Source: Brevifilum sp029548365 (GTDB lineage Bacteria > Chloroflexota > Anaerolineae > Anaerolineales > Anaerolineaceae). Taken from it: a stretch of 33,069 nt of DNA. The stretch lies in assembly GCA_035376985.1 (NCBI GenBank), contig DAOSSA010000025.1, forward strand, positions 1 to 33,069, written 5' to 3'. The position numbers and the translations under genes were made by a program. Below are positions 25,360 to 33,069 of this stretch, one piece after another. The notes under the pieces are model-generated. The model saw nothing but the letters and a program-made list of their open reading frames with translations, did no database searches and was not told the DNA's origin. Position 1 is the stretch's first letter. The number at the start of each line of letters is the position of its first letter.

Positions 25360-26643
25360 ATGAATTCAATTGATTCTGCATACTTCCTACGTTTTGGCTA
25401 TATTTATAACCGAAACCTTGGAATCCAATACGGTAAGCGGTTACTAAAAACCTGTAATAAACTTGCTGGTGCAGACGAAAAGTCTCTTTTACAAACCCCC
25501 ACTGCTGTGTCCGAGGAAATTGAACGACTGCTTAATCAATCCCTGACCAGCAGCGTGAGCAGCGAGCCTGCACCGGCATTGTTCCTCTCCGGTGGGATCG
25601 ATTCGCCCCTGATCGCAGCCATCGCACAGTCGCTTTCAACCACACCGCTGAAAGCGTTTACCTTTTCGTCACAAGACGATACGGCGGATGAAGCCGAGCA
25701 AGCAGCCAGGTACGCTACAGAGCTAGGGCTTGAGCATCATATTGTCACCCTCGACCCAAAACGACTCCCAGAGATCATTATTGAGCTGATATCTCATTGC
25801 GATGAACCTCCTGGGTTTTATTCGATTATCCCAACCTACCTGGTCTGCAAGGAAGCAAAAAAACATGCCGATGTAATCCTTGCTGGCGACGGGGCTGATG
25901 AGCTTTTCTGGGGCTATGCCAGTCGCATGTCACCGGTGATCCGCCTGTCGCCAGTATTTCGGTATCCCAAGTGGTTGCGAAAACTGCGTTGGTGGCTGCT
26001 TAAGCGCCCCAATGAGTGGAACCTGCGCTATTTCGATACCGTAGGTGAGTGGTACCGGTCAACGCACGAACATAATTTTGTTGGTTGGCTCAAGCAGATT
26101 TTCCCGGCCCTGCCTTCTCTTTCAGGTGAGCACAACCTTTACGATTACGCCGGCACAACTCAGAACGAAACGGCATATTGGGTGCGCTGGAACGAATTCA
26201 GCGGGCATATGCAGGCAAATCTGACTAAAACGCACATGGCAGCGACTGCAGCAGATATTCAGATGGAATCGCCATTTTTGGATCAGAAAATGATCGACTT
26301 TGCAGCAAGGCTGGATTGGCACACCTGGCTGGATATTAAAAATGAGGTCGGCAAACTGCCGCTCAGGGCACTGCTCGCTAAGTATGTAAGCCAGACCCCA
26401 GAGGGCAAACTGGGCTTCAATGTGCCGATGGGCGCTTGGATGCGCGGTCCACTGCGCAGCATATTTGAGGAATACGTTTTGAGTAAAGACGCGCTAATGG
26501 GGCTTGAGATCAACCGTGAGGTGATGCGCAAACACTTTGAAGATCATTTGAGTGGAACAATGGACCGCAGCTGGGGCTTGTGGATCTTTTTAAGTCTGGC
26601 TATTTGGGAGGAATTACATAAGGGAAGAACATTTAATGATTAA
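25360..26643 (+). CDS. asparagine synthase-like protein lacking the glutaminase domain
   Basis: 427 residues covering only the synthetase half of AsnB-type enzymes. The PP-loop LFLSGGIDSPLIAA (ATP pyrophosphatase, about 75-88) and ILAGDGADELFWGYASRM (about 173-190) are intact, as is LGFNVPMGAWMRGPL near the C-terminus. The N-terminal glutamine-hydrolysing domain (Cys2 nucleophile) is absent; the first ~50 residues are short and unassigned. Such proteins form amide bonds through an acyl-AMP. In glycan clusters they are thought to amidate uronic acids or similar groups; the nitrogen source would be free ammonia or a partner glutaminase. AAGGA lies 6 nt before the ATG. It overlaps the next gene by 8 bp. 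Confidence 0.85.
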   Translation: MNSIDSAYFLRFGYIYNRNLGIQYGKRLLKTCNKLAGADEKSLLQTPTAVSEEIERLLNQSLTSSVSSEPAPALFLSGGIDSPLIAAIAQSLSTTPLKAFTFSSQDDTADEAEQAARYATELGLEHHIVTLDPKRLPEIIIELISHCDEPPGFYSIIPTYLVCKEAKKHADVILAGDGADELFWGYASRMSPVIRLSPVFRYPKWLRKLRWWLLKRPNEWNLRYFDTVGEWYRSTHEHNFVGWLKQIFPALPSLSGEHNLYDYAGTTQNETAYWVRWNEFSGHMQANLTKTHMAATAADIQMESPFLDQKMIDFAARLDWHTWLDIKNEVGKLPLRALLAKYVSQTPEGKLGFNVPMGAWMRGPLRSIFEEYVLSKDALMGLEINREVMRKHFEDHLSGTMDRSWGLWIFLSLAIWEELHKGRTFND

Positions 26644-27703
26644 GTTTTTTTCAAACTCTGGGAATTACAGACTAGAAGATCGTTACCACCTGAACACTCC
26701 TGCTAAGGCGCTCTGGAGCAACCGCTCACCAGAAGAGCGCCGCCAGGTCTATGGCAAGTGGGTCGACTTTTTTACCTACGAACCCGGCCTTACCCGCGCA
26801 GATATCTGCATCCTCACGTACCACTGGTCATATTATGTCCACCACGATAAAGTGTCCGAAGCCCAGGCTGAAGTCAACGCTGCTCATCAGCACGGTAAGC
26901 CCACGGTCGTCTTCAGCGGCGGCGACTACCCTGCGAATTTGCCCTTTGAGGATGTGACCCTGTTTGAGTCCGCTGGTTACCGCTCCACGTCCGGCCTGCG
27001 CTACCATTCCGCCCAGCCCAGTTACATCCCCGACTACCTGCATCTTTACAGCGGGGGGCAATTCCAGCCCCGCCCCAAGCGCGAAGTCCCCATTGTCGGA
27101 TTCTGCGGGCAGGCCAGTACCTCGCCGGTGCAAACTGCCTTTCGTGCCCTGCGCCTGGAGTGGCAACGGCGCCAGCACCGCCGGGGGGTGTTCCCCTGGC
27201 AGCCGCCCCCTTTCGAGACCTCCTCCTTCCGCACGCGGGTCTTGCGCGCCTTCGCCCATCAGCCGGGGATTGAGACCAACTTCATCCCCCGCAGGCGCTA
27301 CCATGCAGGAGAGAACAAGGACAAGTCCCACCAGCATCCCTCCAAAGTCGAATTCGTCAACAACATCCTGGGCTCCGACTACACCCTGTGCATGCGCGGT
27401 GGTGGCAACTTCTCGGTCCGCTTTTACGAGACGCTGTGCCTGGGGCGCATCCCAATCTTCATCGACACCGATTGCTTGCTGCCGTTCCAGGATGAAATTG
27501 ATTACAAGTCCTTCTTCCCATGGATTGACTTGCAAGACCTGCCCCACGCGACGGAAATTTTGCTGGATTTTCATTCCAAACTCTCGAATGAGAAGTTTAT
27601 TAACCTTCAGAGAATGTGTCGTGAATTGTGGCTGAACCATATGACGCCGGATGGATTTTATCGAGACCTGCATCATAAATTACAGACATGGGTCGAAAAA
27701 TAA
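26636..27703 (+). CDS. exostosin-like (GT47-type) glycosyltransferase
   Basis: 355 residues. The C-terminal half carries the exostosin signature: FVNNILGSDYTLCMRGGGNFSVRFYETLCLGRIPIFIDTDCLLPF, where the Arg and Glu residues bind the nucleotide sugar. The N-terminal half (ADICILTYHWSYYVHH, KPTVVFSGGDYPANLPFEDVTLFESAGY, VGFCGQAS) fits the first Rossmann-like domain of this GT-B family. It transfers a sugar to the glycan; bacterial members are found in surface-polysaccharide clusters. The start codon lies within the end of the preceding gene (8-bp overlap). The middle of the gene is much more GC-rich than its ends. Confidence 0.85.
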   Translation: MIKFFSNSGNYRLEDRYHLNTPAKALWSNRSPEERRQVYGKWVDFFTYEPGLTRADICILTYHWSYYVHHDKVSEAQAEVNAAHQHGKPTVVFSGGDYPANLPFEDVTLFESAGYRSTSGLRYHSAQPSYIPDYLHLYSGGQFQPRPKREVPIVGFCGQASTSPVQTAFRALRLEWQRRQHRRGVFPWQPPPFETSSFRTRVLRAFAHQPGIETNFIPRRRYHAGENKDKSHQHPSKVEFVNNILGSDYTLCMRGGGNFSVRFYETLCLGRIPIFIDTDCLLPFQDEIDYKSFFPWIDLQDLPHATEILLDFHSKLSNEKFINLQRMCRELWLNHMTPDGFYRDLHHKLQTWVEK

Positions 27704-27827
27704 AAATCCTCTTGAGCGTTCCCAATTTCATAACCGCCGGCTGGGCGGGGCAATGCTGTATATCATCAAGCTCCTCGATCAAAATTGTCATTCGGCATTA
27801 GATTCTCTCTGCCGCCGATCGGAATAA
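27688..27827 (+). pseudogene. N-terminal fragment of a decayed GT4 glycosyltransferase
   Basis: One frame reads MGRKIKILLSVPNFITAG, the typical first strand and loop of GT4 enzymes. One base back from about 27747 the sequence continues GAMLYIIKLLDQNCHSALDSL and stops at 27825-27827. Joined, this resembles the opening of glycosyltransferases that read KILFVIPNF-x-x-GG-x-x-x-x-L. Only ~45 residues remain and the frames are broken. It sits in the gap before the intact GT4 gene, with its start inside the end of the exostosin-like gene. I infer debris from gene replacement. Confidence 0.6.
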
Positions 27828-27828
27828 T

Positions 27829-29052
27829 ATGACCGACAGAAAATCGCTAGAAGTGCTGATCATTGGTTATGGAAGAGGCAATCTGACCTTTATTGACCGG
27901 CTTATCACGGGTCTACTAGAAAAAGGCGTTCGCCTGACTGTTGCAACGCCTCGAAAGAGTGACCTTCACCGTATCCTCTCATTGAAACCAAAGTGGCTCT
28001 GGACCCCTCGCCTGCATTCACATCTCTGGGCAGACGTTATCATTACACTGCTGCTCCTGGGTGCAAATCCACGCTTGCGTAAACCAATATGGTTTTGGAA
28101 ACTGCCCAATCGAGCTGAAGGCTGGCGTTCAAAATTTAAGGCATTCTATCGCTACTTGCCCTTCACACACAAGAATTGGGATGTAATATACTTTCCCTGG
28201 AATTCAGCTGCAATAGATCATATTGGCTTATTTGATTCCGGAATGCCGGTTGTGGTCTCATGCCGCGGAAGTCAGGTCAATATCCGACCACATCAGAGGG
28301 GAATGGGGGTATTCACTGCCGGCCTGACCGTATCACTTGAAAAGGCTGATGCTGTCCATTGTGTATCACAAGATATCCTTGAAGAGGCTTTACATTATGG
28401 AATGACCCGGACCAGGGCGGTCGTTATTCATCCTGCAGTTGATCCTGATTTTTTTATTCCTGCTGATCTAAAAATGCCAGGCCAGGAAGTGAGGTTGGTT
28501 ACCACTGGCTCCCTAATTTGGAGAAAAGGCTATGAATACATGCTTATGGCCCTATCCGATCTGCGTTGCATGGGCATTGATGCAAAATTGCACATCATTG
28601 GTGAAGGGAATGAACGCAACCGGATCCTGTACACAGCCCAAGACCTTGACCTGGCAGACAAGGTAATCCTGCATGGAATACTCTCACCGGAGCATGTCCG
28701 ACAGCAACTCCAGCAAGCTGACATCTTCGTTTTTACAAGCCTGAGTGAGGGCTTGCCAAATGCAGTGTTGGAAGCGATGAGCTGCGGATTGCCAGTCGTC
28801 ACCACCGATTGCGGGGGTGTTCGCGAAGCGGTAACGGATGGAGTTGAAGGTATCATAGTTCCAACCCGGGAGCCAAGGCTGACAGCAGAAGCATTACAAA
28901 AACTTGCCCAGGATCCAGAGCTGCGGCGAAAAATGGGGTCTGCTGGTCGGAAGCGAGTGTTGAAGGAATTCCGCCTGGAAGACCATGTGGATGCTTTCAT
29001 CACTCTGTTTGCATCTACCGCTGCAGAAAAGCTGGAGCGTAAGGGCGGTTAA
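27829..29052 (+). CDS. GT4-family glycosyltransferase
   Basis: 407 residues with a GT-B fold. The N-terminal domain begins LEVLIIGYGRGNLTFIDRLITGLLEKGV; the acceptor domain includes VVVSCRGSQVNIRPHQRG. The donor domain starts VRLVTTGSLIWRKGYEYMLMAL, then LHIIGEGNERNR and LHGILSPEHVRQQLQQADIFVFTSLSEGLPNAVLEAMSCGLPVV-TTDCGG, holding the two conserved Glu residues. It adds a sugar to the cluster's glycan in the cytoplasm. The stop is 4 bp before the next gene's start, so the two are co-transcribed. It resembles its neighbour at 29057 in the C-terminal half, suggesting an old duplication. Confidence 0.92.
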   Translation: MTDRKSLEVLIIGYGRGNLTFIDRLITGLLEKGVRLTVATPRKSDLHRILSLKPKWLWTPRLHSHLWADVIITLLLLGANPRLRKPIWFWKLPNRAEGWRSKFKAFYRYLPFTHKNWDVIYFPWNSAAIDHIGLFDSGMPVVVSCRGSQVNIRPHQRGMGVFTAGLTVSLEKADAVHCVSQDILEEALHYGMTRTRAVVIHPAVDPDFFIPADLKMPGQEVRLVTTGSLIWRKGYEYMLMALSDLRCMGIDAKLHIIGEGNERNRILYTAQDLDLADKVILHGILSPEHVRQQLQQADIFVFTSLSEGLPNAVLEAMSCGLPVVTTDCGGVREAVTDGVEGIIVPTREPRLTAEALQKLAQDPELRRKMGSAGRKRVLKEFRLEDHVDAFITLFASTAAEKLERKGG

Positions 29053-29056
29053 TACT

Positions 29057-30307
29057 ATGCGAAAACGGCTGGTGTTGATCACGGCACATTTCCCCCAACT
29101 TTCTGAGACCTTCATCGTCAACAAGTTCCTGGGCTTGCTAGATCGTGGTTTGGATATCTATCTCGTCTGCAGCCATTTCGACAAGGCGACCTGGCATAAG
29201 TTTCCTGATTTGGCAAATCATCCTGGAGTCAAGCAAAGGGTGAGGCGATGTTTTCCAACCCAGCCGAAATGGTTGGTCCCCTTGTTGTTCCTTCCCGCGT
29301 TACTGCGGTGTTTACTGTGGGCGCCTCGCCACACGTTGATTTATTTAAAGGAAGGCTGGACGCAATTCAAGTGGGACATCATCCGGCGCTTCTACTTGGA
29401 TTCTGCCCTGATCCAATTAAAGCCGGGCATCCTGCATTTTGAATTCGGTTCCTTAGCTGTCGGGCGGACATATTTAAAAGAGCTCCTGCACAGTCAGTTA
29501 ACCGTCAGTTTCCGGGGGTATGACCTAAACTTTGTAGGGCTTGACCAACCAGGCTACTATGATCAGGTCTGGAAACAGGCGGATGCCTGTCATTTCCTGG
29601 GGCGAGACTTGTGGCAGCGTGCTGTAAGACGTGGCTGTCCGACTGAAATGCAACATCGACTGATCCCTCCAGCCATCGATTTGAGCCTTTTTCAGCCTGA
29701 AGCAGAACGTGGACCCAATTCTCTTGGCTCGCCCGAAAATCCACTGAGAATACTCAGTGTGGGCAGGTTAGAATGGAAAAAAGGTTATGAATTTGCCCTG
29801 CAGGCGATCCGAATGCTTGTTGACCAGGGCACTTCTGTCAGCTATCAGGTAATTGGAGACGGGGGACACCGCGATGCGCTCTATTTTACTCGCCACCAAT
29901 TAGGCTTGACAGAATCAGTTGAATTTCTTGGAAGCCTACCGCAACACGAGGTGATCCAACATCTTGGTGAAGCAAATGCCTTTTTACATCCTTCCCTTTC
30001 GGAGGGTTTCTGTAATGCAGTCATCGAAGCGCAAGCTATGGGAGTACCGGTGGTATGCACCGATGCAGGCGGATTGCCAGAGAACGTCGCCAACGGAGTT
30101 ACAGGATTTGTTGTCCCCCGCCGAGATCCTGCCGCCATGGCAGAGAAACTGGCTCTGCTGGCTGGGGATGGCGCTTTGCGACTGCGGATGGGAAAAGCCG
30201 GGCGTGTGCGCGTGGAAACCCATTTCCAACTGGATCAACAAATCAAAGCCTTTGAAGCTTTCTACATAAATTTAAATAATGAGAGAATGCTGGAGAAAAA
30301 TAAATGA
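29057..30307 (+). CDS. GT4-family glycosyltransferase, WcaL-like
   Basis: 416 residues from the ATG at 29057 (MRKRLVLITAHFPQLSETFI). The frame is open upstream but overlaps the previous gene. The FPQLSETFIVNKFLGLLDRGLDI opening is typical of the colanic-acid WcaL/AmsK-type group. The donor site has LRILSVGRLEWKKGYEFALQAI, YQVIGDGGHRDAL, and LHPSLSEGFCNAVIEAQAMGVPVV-CTDAGG with both Glu residues. It transfers a sugar to the lipid-linked glycan. GGGCGG lies before the start. Its stop codon overlaps the next start by 4 bp (ATGA), coupling it to the second asparagine synthase-like gene. Confidence 0.92.
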   Translation: MRKRLVLITAHFPQLSETFIVNKFLGLLDRGLDIYLVCSHFDKATWHKFPDLANHPGVKQRVRRCFPTQPKWLVPLLFLPALLRCLLWAPRHTLIYLKEGWTQFKWDIIRRFYLDSALIQLKPGILHFEFGSLAVGRTYLKELLHSQLTVSFRGYDLNFVGLDQPGYYDQVWKQADACHFLGRDLWQRAVRRGCPTEMQHRLIPPAIDLSLFQPEAERGPNSLGSPENPLRILSVGRLEWKKGYEFALQAIRMLVDQGTSVSYQVIGDGGHRDALYFTRHQLGLTESVEFLGSLPQHEVIQHLGEANAFLHPSLSEGFCNAVIEAQAMGVPVVCTDAGGLPENVANGVTGFVVPRRDPAAMAEKLALLAGDGALRLRMGKAGRVRVETHFQLDQQIKAFEAFYINLNNERMLEKNK

Positions 30308-32211
30308 ACATCGTTTTAGGTTTTGTGGGTAAAAATGCATACGAAAATTTTCTCCGATTAAAGACAACTGCCAATCACTATATTGAAGATAATTTACCAT
30401 TAAACATCGCCTCTTCCAATGATGGTTATGCTGTTTTTGGTTTGCTTCAACCCAGTGGTTTTTACCCCCTAGAGAAACCCATTTATGATCAAAATAACCA
30501 AGCTTTGTGTATGATCCAGGGGTATTTTTGGTATCAATCTCATTTTCCGTTGGATGAAAAACAAGCTGTTGATAGTCTGATTAAAGCTTGCCACTTTTTG
30601 TTAACAAACAACACATTAGCCCTCTCCGAAGATGATGGCGGTTTATTTAATTTTGTTTGTTATGATGGAAAAACACGGAAAGTATTTTTCACCAATGATT
30701 ATTCTGGAATATTTCCCTTTTATTACTCAATTAATCGTGATGGCATCTACTTTTCTTCACATATTCGGGTAATTGCAAAAGCACTCTCAAAGCAATTTGA
30801 TCCTGTAAGCATCATTCAGCAAACGGCTTTTCATTACACGATTGGCAAACGTACAAGTTTTAATGACATTTATAGACTAAATCCAGGCGAAACCTTAACA
30901 TTCTCGGTTGATCTTGGTACGCTGAAATACAAACAGCCAGAAAATATTTACTCAAAAATTACACCATATAAAAATGACAACGAAGCAGTAGAAGCTTTAC
31001 ATGCTGATTATGAACAAGGATTAAATGAAATTTGTAGGGTGAAAAAGAAGCGTGGAATTATGTTAAGTGGTGGATTTGATACCCGATTGGTGGCATATGG
31101 ATTTCATCACCAAGACAATGCCATCATAGGTCTTACGCTTGGAGACAATGAGAACTTTGAGGTAAACATTGCTAGAAAATTGATTTCCCGACTTGATTCT
31201 ACACACCATATCCATTCGCCTGTATCTGATTGTCACTTGAATCGCATTCGAATAGAAAATTTAATGAGTAAATTTGAAAACATTAATTTTGCTTATTGCG
31301 ATACAGGCGGAGAATTGCTAAAGCAAATGGGTTCTGAAACAGTCTCCACTGGATATAGAGGCGAAACCTTTTTTGGCGGGCAAGGGTATTCATTTTATGG
31401 ACAAGCACTGGATATGAAAAAACGTTTTAAAATCGCTTTTTCTCGGTCACTTGGATTTCCGGTTAAGTTCTTTGATCCTTTGCATGAACACAATCTGGAG
31501 AACTCATTTCATCTAATTTTTAAACACCATGAAAATTATCTAAACTCAGCCAAGAATTGGTTTACTCCTGTTTTTTTTCATGAATACCAACAGGAAGCCA
31601 TCAGATCACTCAATGATAATATTCGAGAAGAATTAATGAGGATAACTGCGCACGAAACCAGCTCTGTTCAACAAATTTTAGAGCGGTTCTGGCTTGAACA
31701 CCACGTTCTTAAGGAATTTGGTAAACAAGAATGGATCTTATCTGCTCATTTACCTCTGGTCCTACCAACATTACATCATTCATTTCTAAAACGTTGTTCT
31801 AACCTACCACCTAACAGAAAAATTGATCATGGTTTTTATTTGAAGTTTGTTAAAAGATATTTTGGTAAACTGGCTAATTTTCCAACTTCAAATATCCCTT
31901 TGCCCTTGAATTTTCCAACACCCATATTATGGCTTTCACGAGCAGTAAGGGCACGATATGACCAAAAACTGATTAAGAAAATAATGAATAGTGCAGGAAA
32001 ATCTAATTCAGCAAGAGCCGGCTGGTCCAATTTTGAGCAGTGGTTTCGGCATGGAGATTTCTTGAATCAAGCTAGTACATATATTGATCCATTAATGTTC
32101 TCCAAAAACCATCTGGACAGTAAAGTGGCGAGATGGTTGAATTGGGATGAAAAAATCTTTTCAGGGCAGGACTTACTGACGATGATCACCATCAGCCAGT
32201 TGATCAAATAA
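30304..32211 (+). CDS. asparagine synthase-related protein with degenerate glutaminase domain
   Basis: 635 residues, the full two-domain length of AsnB relatives. The N-terminal Ntn-type fold is recognisable (GLFNFVCYDGKTRKVFFTNDYSGIFPFYYSINRDGIYFSSHIRVIAKAL, LNPGETLTF), but residue 2 is Asn (MNIVLGF), so the Cys nucleophile needed to hydrolyse glutamine is missing. The PP-loop is present as GIMLSGGFDTRLVAYGF (about 251-267), the SGGxDxR form seen in asparagine synthase-related rather than true AsnB proteins. The equivalent of the GDGADE loop is replaced by a GETFFGGQGYSFYG stretch. It may form an amide or ester-like bond on the glycan, or act without ammonia. The gene is strikingly AT-rich and looks recently acquired. 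Confidence 0.78.
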   Translation: MNIVLGFVGKNAYENFLRLKTTANHYIEDNLPLNIASSNDGYAVFGLLQPSGFYPLEKPIYDQNNQALCMIQGYFWYQSHFPLDEKQAVDSLIKACHFLLTNNTLALSEDDGGLFNFVCYDGKTRKVFFTNDYSGIFPFYYSINRDGIYFSSHIRVIAKALSKQFDPVSIIQQTAFHYTIGKRTSFNDIYRLNPGETLTFSVDLGTLKYKQPENIYSKITPYKNDNEAVEALHADYEQGLNEICRVKKKRGIMLSGGFDTRLVAYGFHHQDNAIIGLTLGDNENFEVNIARKLISRLDSTHHIHSPVSDCHLNRIRIENLMSKFENINFAYCDTGGELLKQMGSETVSTGYRGETFFGGQGYSFYGQALDMKKRFKIAFSRSLGFPVKFFDPLHEHNLENSFHLIFKHHENYLNSAKNWFTPVFFHEYQQEAIRSLNDNIREELMRITAHETSSVQQILERFWLEHHVLKEFGKQEWILSAHLPLVLPTLHHSFLKRCSNLPPNRKIDHGFYLKFVKRYFGKLANFPTSNIPLPLNFPTPILWLSRAVRARYDQKLIKKIMNSAGKSNSARAGWSNFEQWFRHGDFLNQASTYIDPLMFSKNHLDSKVARWLNWDEKIFSGQDLLTMITISQLIK

Positions 32212-32242
32212 ATCTCCAAATCATTAGCATACTGTAAGCAAT

Positions 32243-33069
32243 ATGGCAATAATCAACCTCTTATGGCTTTCAATAGATAAACCGCTGCCTTCCTGGGGAC
32301 TTGGTAACTGTATTGCGTGTCGACCCACCCCATCAGCGATTCACAACTGCCTGGAAAGCCACAGCGAAAAACACGTTGCCGATGCCTTGCTGCTTTGGGA
32401 TGCTGCCCTGGGCGTACCCACAGTTGAGTGGATCAACACCTGTTTGGATAGCGCCGGGGATGCCTGGCATGGCGGTTTGCTGCTTGGCCTGTCGGGTTTG
32501 CCGAAATTACTCGATTTCGTCCAGCCCACCTGGATGCTTAATCGTAACCCAGATGCCACGATCGAAGCAACTTCCTGGCGGCTCTCACTGCGGGCATGCC
32601 TGATCCGCACGGAAGTTTTGCGCCAGTTGGGCGGACCTGATCCGTGTTTCGAATCACTTGACGCGGCGAGCCTGGCTCTGGGATATCGTTATATTCGAAA
32701 TGGCGCTTTTGTCCGTCATTTTCCCGCCATGCTCCCCGATTTGATTGTGACACCAGCAGTTGAAATTTCGCTCCGGGATGAGTTGCGTTTCCTACAGGCT
32801 GGATTTACCCGCCGCTGGTTGTTTTGGGCGGGTTTCCGTTCTGTTTTACGAGACAAGCATTCACCAGTTGCACTTCATAGGGCATGGCGAGAGATCAAAA
32901 GTGAAGCGCCATCGCAGGTCAACACATACGATCAACGAACGAGGCTTGATGTCGGTGAGCGCACACCAGAGGGCAAGGTAAGCGTCCTCGTCCCCACCTT
33001 GCACCGCTATCCCTACTTGCGCACCTTGCTCAACCAACTGCGCGAGCAAACCGTACCTCCGCTTGAGAT
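32243..33069 (+). CDS. two-domain GT2 glycosyltransferase, cut by window edge
   Basis: An open frame from ATG at 32243 runs without a stop to the last base, at least 275 residues. The protein starts MAIINLLWLSIDKPLPSWG. The first part resembles the acceptor side of a GT-A domain: LLLWDAALGVP, RLSLRACLIRTEVLRQLGG, SLALGYRYIRNGAFVRHFPAML. After about residue 240 a second GT2 domain begins, KVSVLVPTLHRYPYLRTLLNQL, and the window ends. Such tandem GT2 proteins make sugar additions in surface-glycan synthesis. The DNA is GC-richer than the preceding gene. It begins 31 bp after that gene's stop and probably continues the same transcription unit. The C-terminus is unseen. Confidence 0.8.
   Translation, partial: MAIINLLWLSIDKPLPSWGLGNCIACRPTPSAIHNCLESHSEKHVADALLLWDAALGVPTVEWINTCLDSAGDAWHGGLLLGLSGLPKLLDFVQPTWMLNRNPDATIEATSWRLSLRACLIRTEVLRQLGGPDPCFESLDAASLALGYRYIRNGAFVRHFPAMLPDLIVTPAVEISLRDELRFLQAGFTRRWLFWAGFRSVLRDKHSPVALHRAWREIKSEAPSQVNTYDQRTRLDVGERTPEGKVSVLVPTLHRYPYLRTLLNQLREQTVPPLE

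Noticed and set aside
26828..27676. 282-codon minus-strand frame antisense to the exostosin-like gene
   Set aside because: It is the mirror of a GC-rich coding region; the plus-strand protein has a clear family signature and this one shows none.

Overview
The window is a moderate-GC bacterial segment with four blocks. I infer an environmental anaerobe, possibly Chloroflexota/Anaerolineae, from the overall style: a long I-E-like CRISPR array, LytR-CpsA-Psr plus ABC-type polysaccharide genes, short palindromic intergenic repeats, and a tRNA fragment with no encoded CCA. No marker gene here proves the lineage.

Block 1 (1-3177) is a CRISPR array of 52 repeats of 28 bp with mostly 33-nt spacers. 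It runs off the left edge, and no cas gene is in the window. The first spacer base is T or G in 48 of 51 spacers, as expected if it is really a PAM-derived 29th repeat base. The array ends in a perfect repeat directly against the 5'-truncated remains of a two-RyR-domain protein (3195-3895). That gene also carries a -1 frame shift at an A5 run. A terminator follows, then the 3' half of a tRNA-Gly(CCC) (4327-4369) that looks like an old integration scar.

Block 2 (4439-14331) is a catabolic locus. A minus-strand operon runs from 11964 to 4439: an IolD-like ThDP enzyme, a split transketolase (N and C subunits), an RpiB/LacAB-like isomerase, a GPH-family sugar symporter, a Gfo/Idh/MocA protein and a YhhN-like membrane protein. 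An IclR regulator lies upstream on the same strand and is divergent from a CoA-acylating (MmsA-family) aldehyde dehydrogenase. A perfect 8-bp inverted repeat covers the -35 region between those two genes. The gene set suggests an import, oxidation or glycoside cleavage, transketolase, isomerase, acyl-CoA route for an unusual sugar. A sulfoquinovose transketolase-type pathway and a cyclitol pathway are the two best hypotheses; neither is complete here.

Block 3 (14929-20650) starts a surface-polysaccharide cluster on the plus strand: LCP-family ligase, ABC-2 export permease (Wzm), lipid- or membrane-anchored TPR protein, Wzy/WaaL-type polymerase or ligase, and a GT4 glycosyltransferase.

Block 4 (21056-end) continues it with a GT-A-like protein, a GT92/GT2-like enzyme, the Wzt ATPase (preceded by a truncated copy of its own 5' end and a palindromic element), a GT2, a glutaminase-less asparagine synthase-like protein, an exostosin-like GT, a decayed GT fragment, two GT4 enzymes, a second asparagine synthase-like protein with a degenerate glutaminase domain, and a two-domain GT2 that leaves the window. 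Base composition changes abruptly inside several of these genes, which suggests a locus assembled by repeated recombination.
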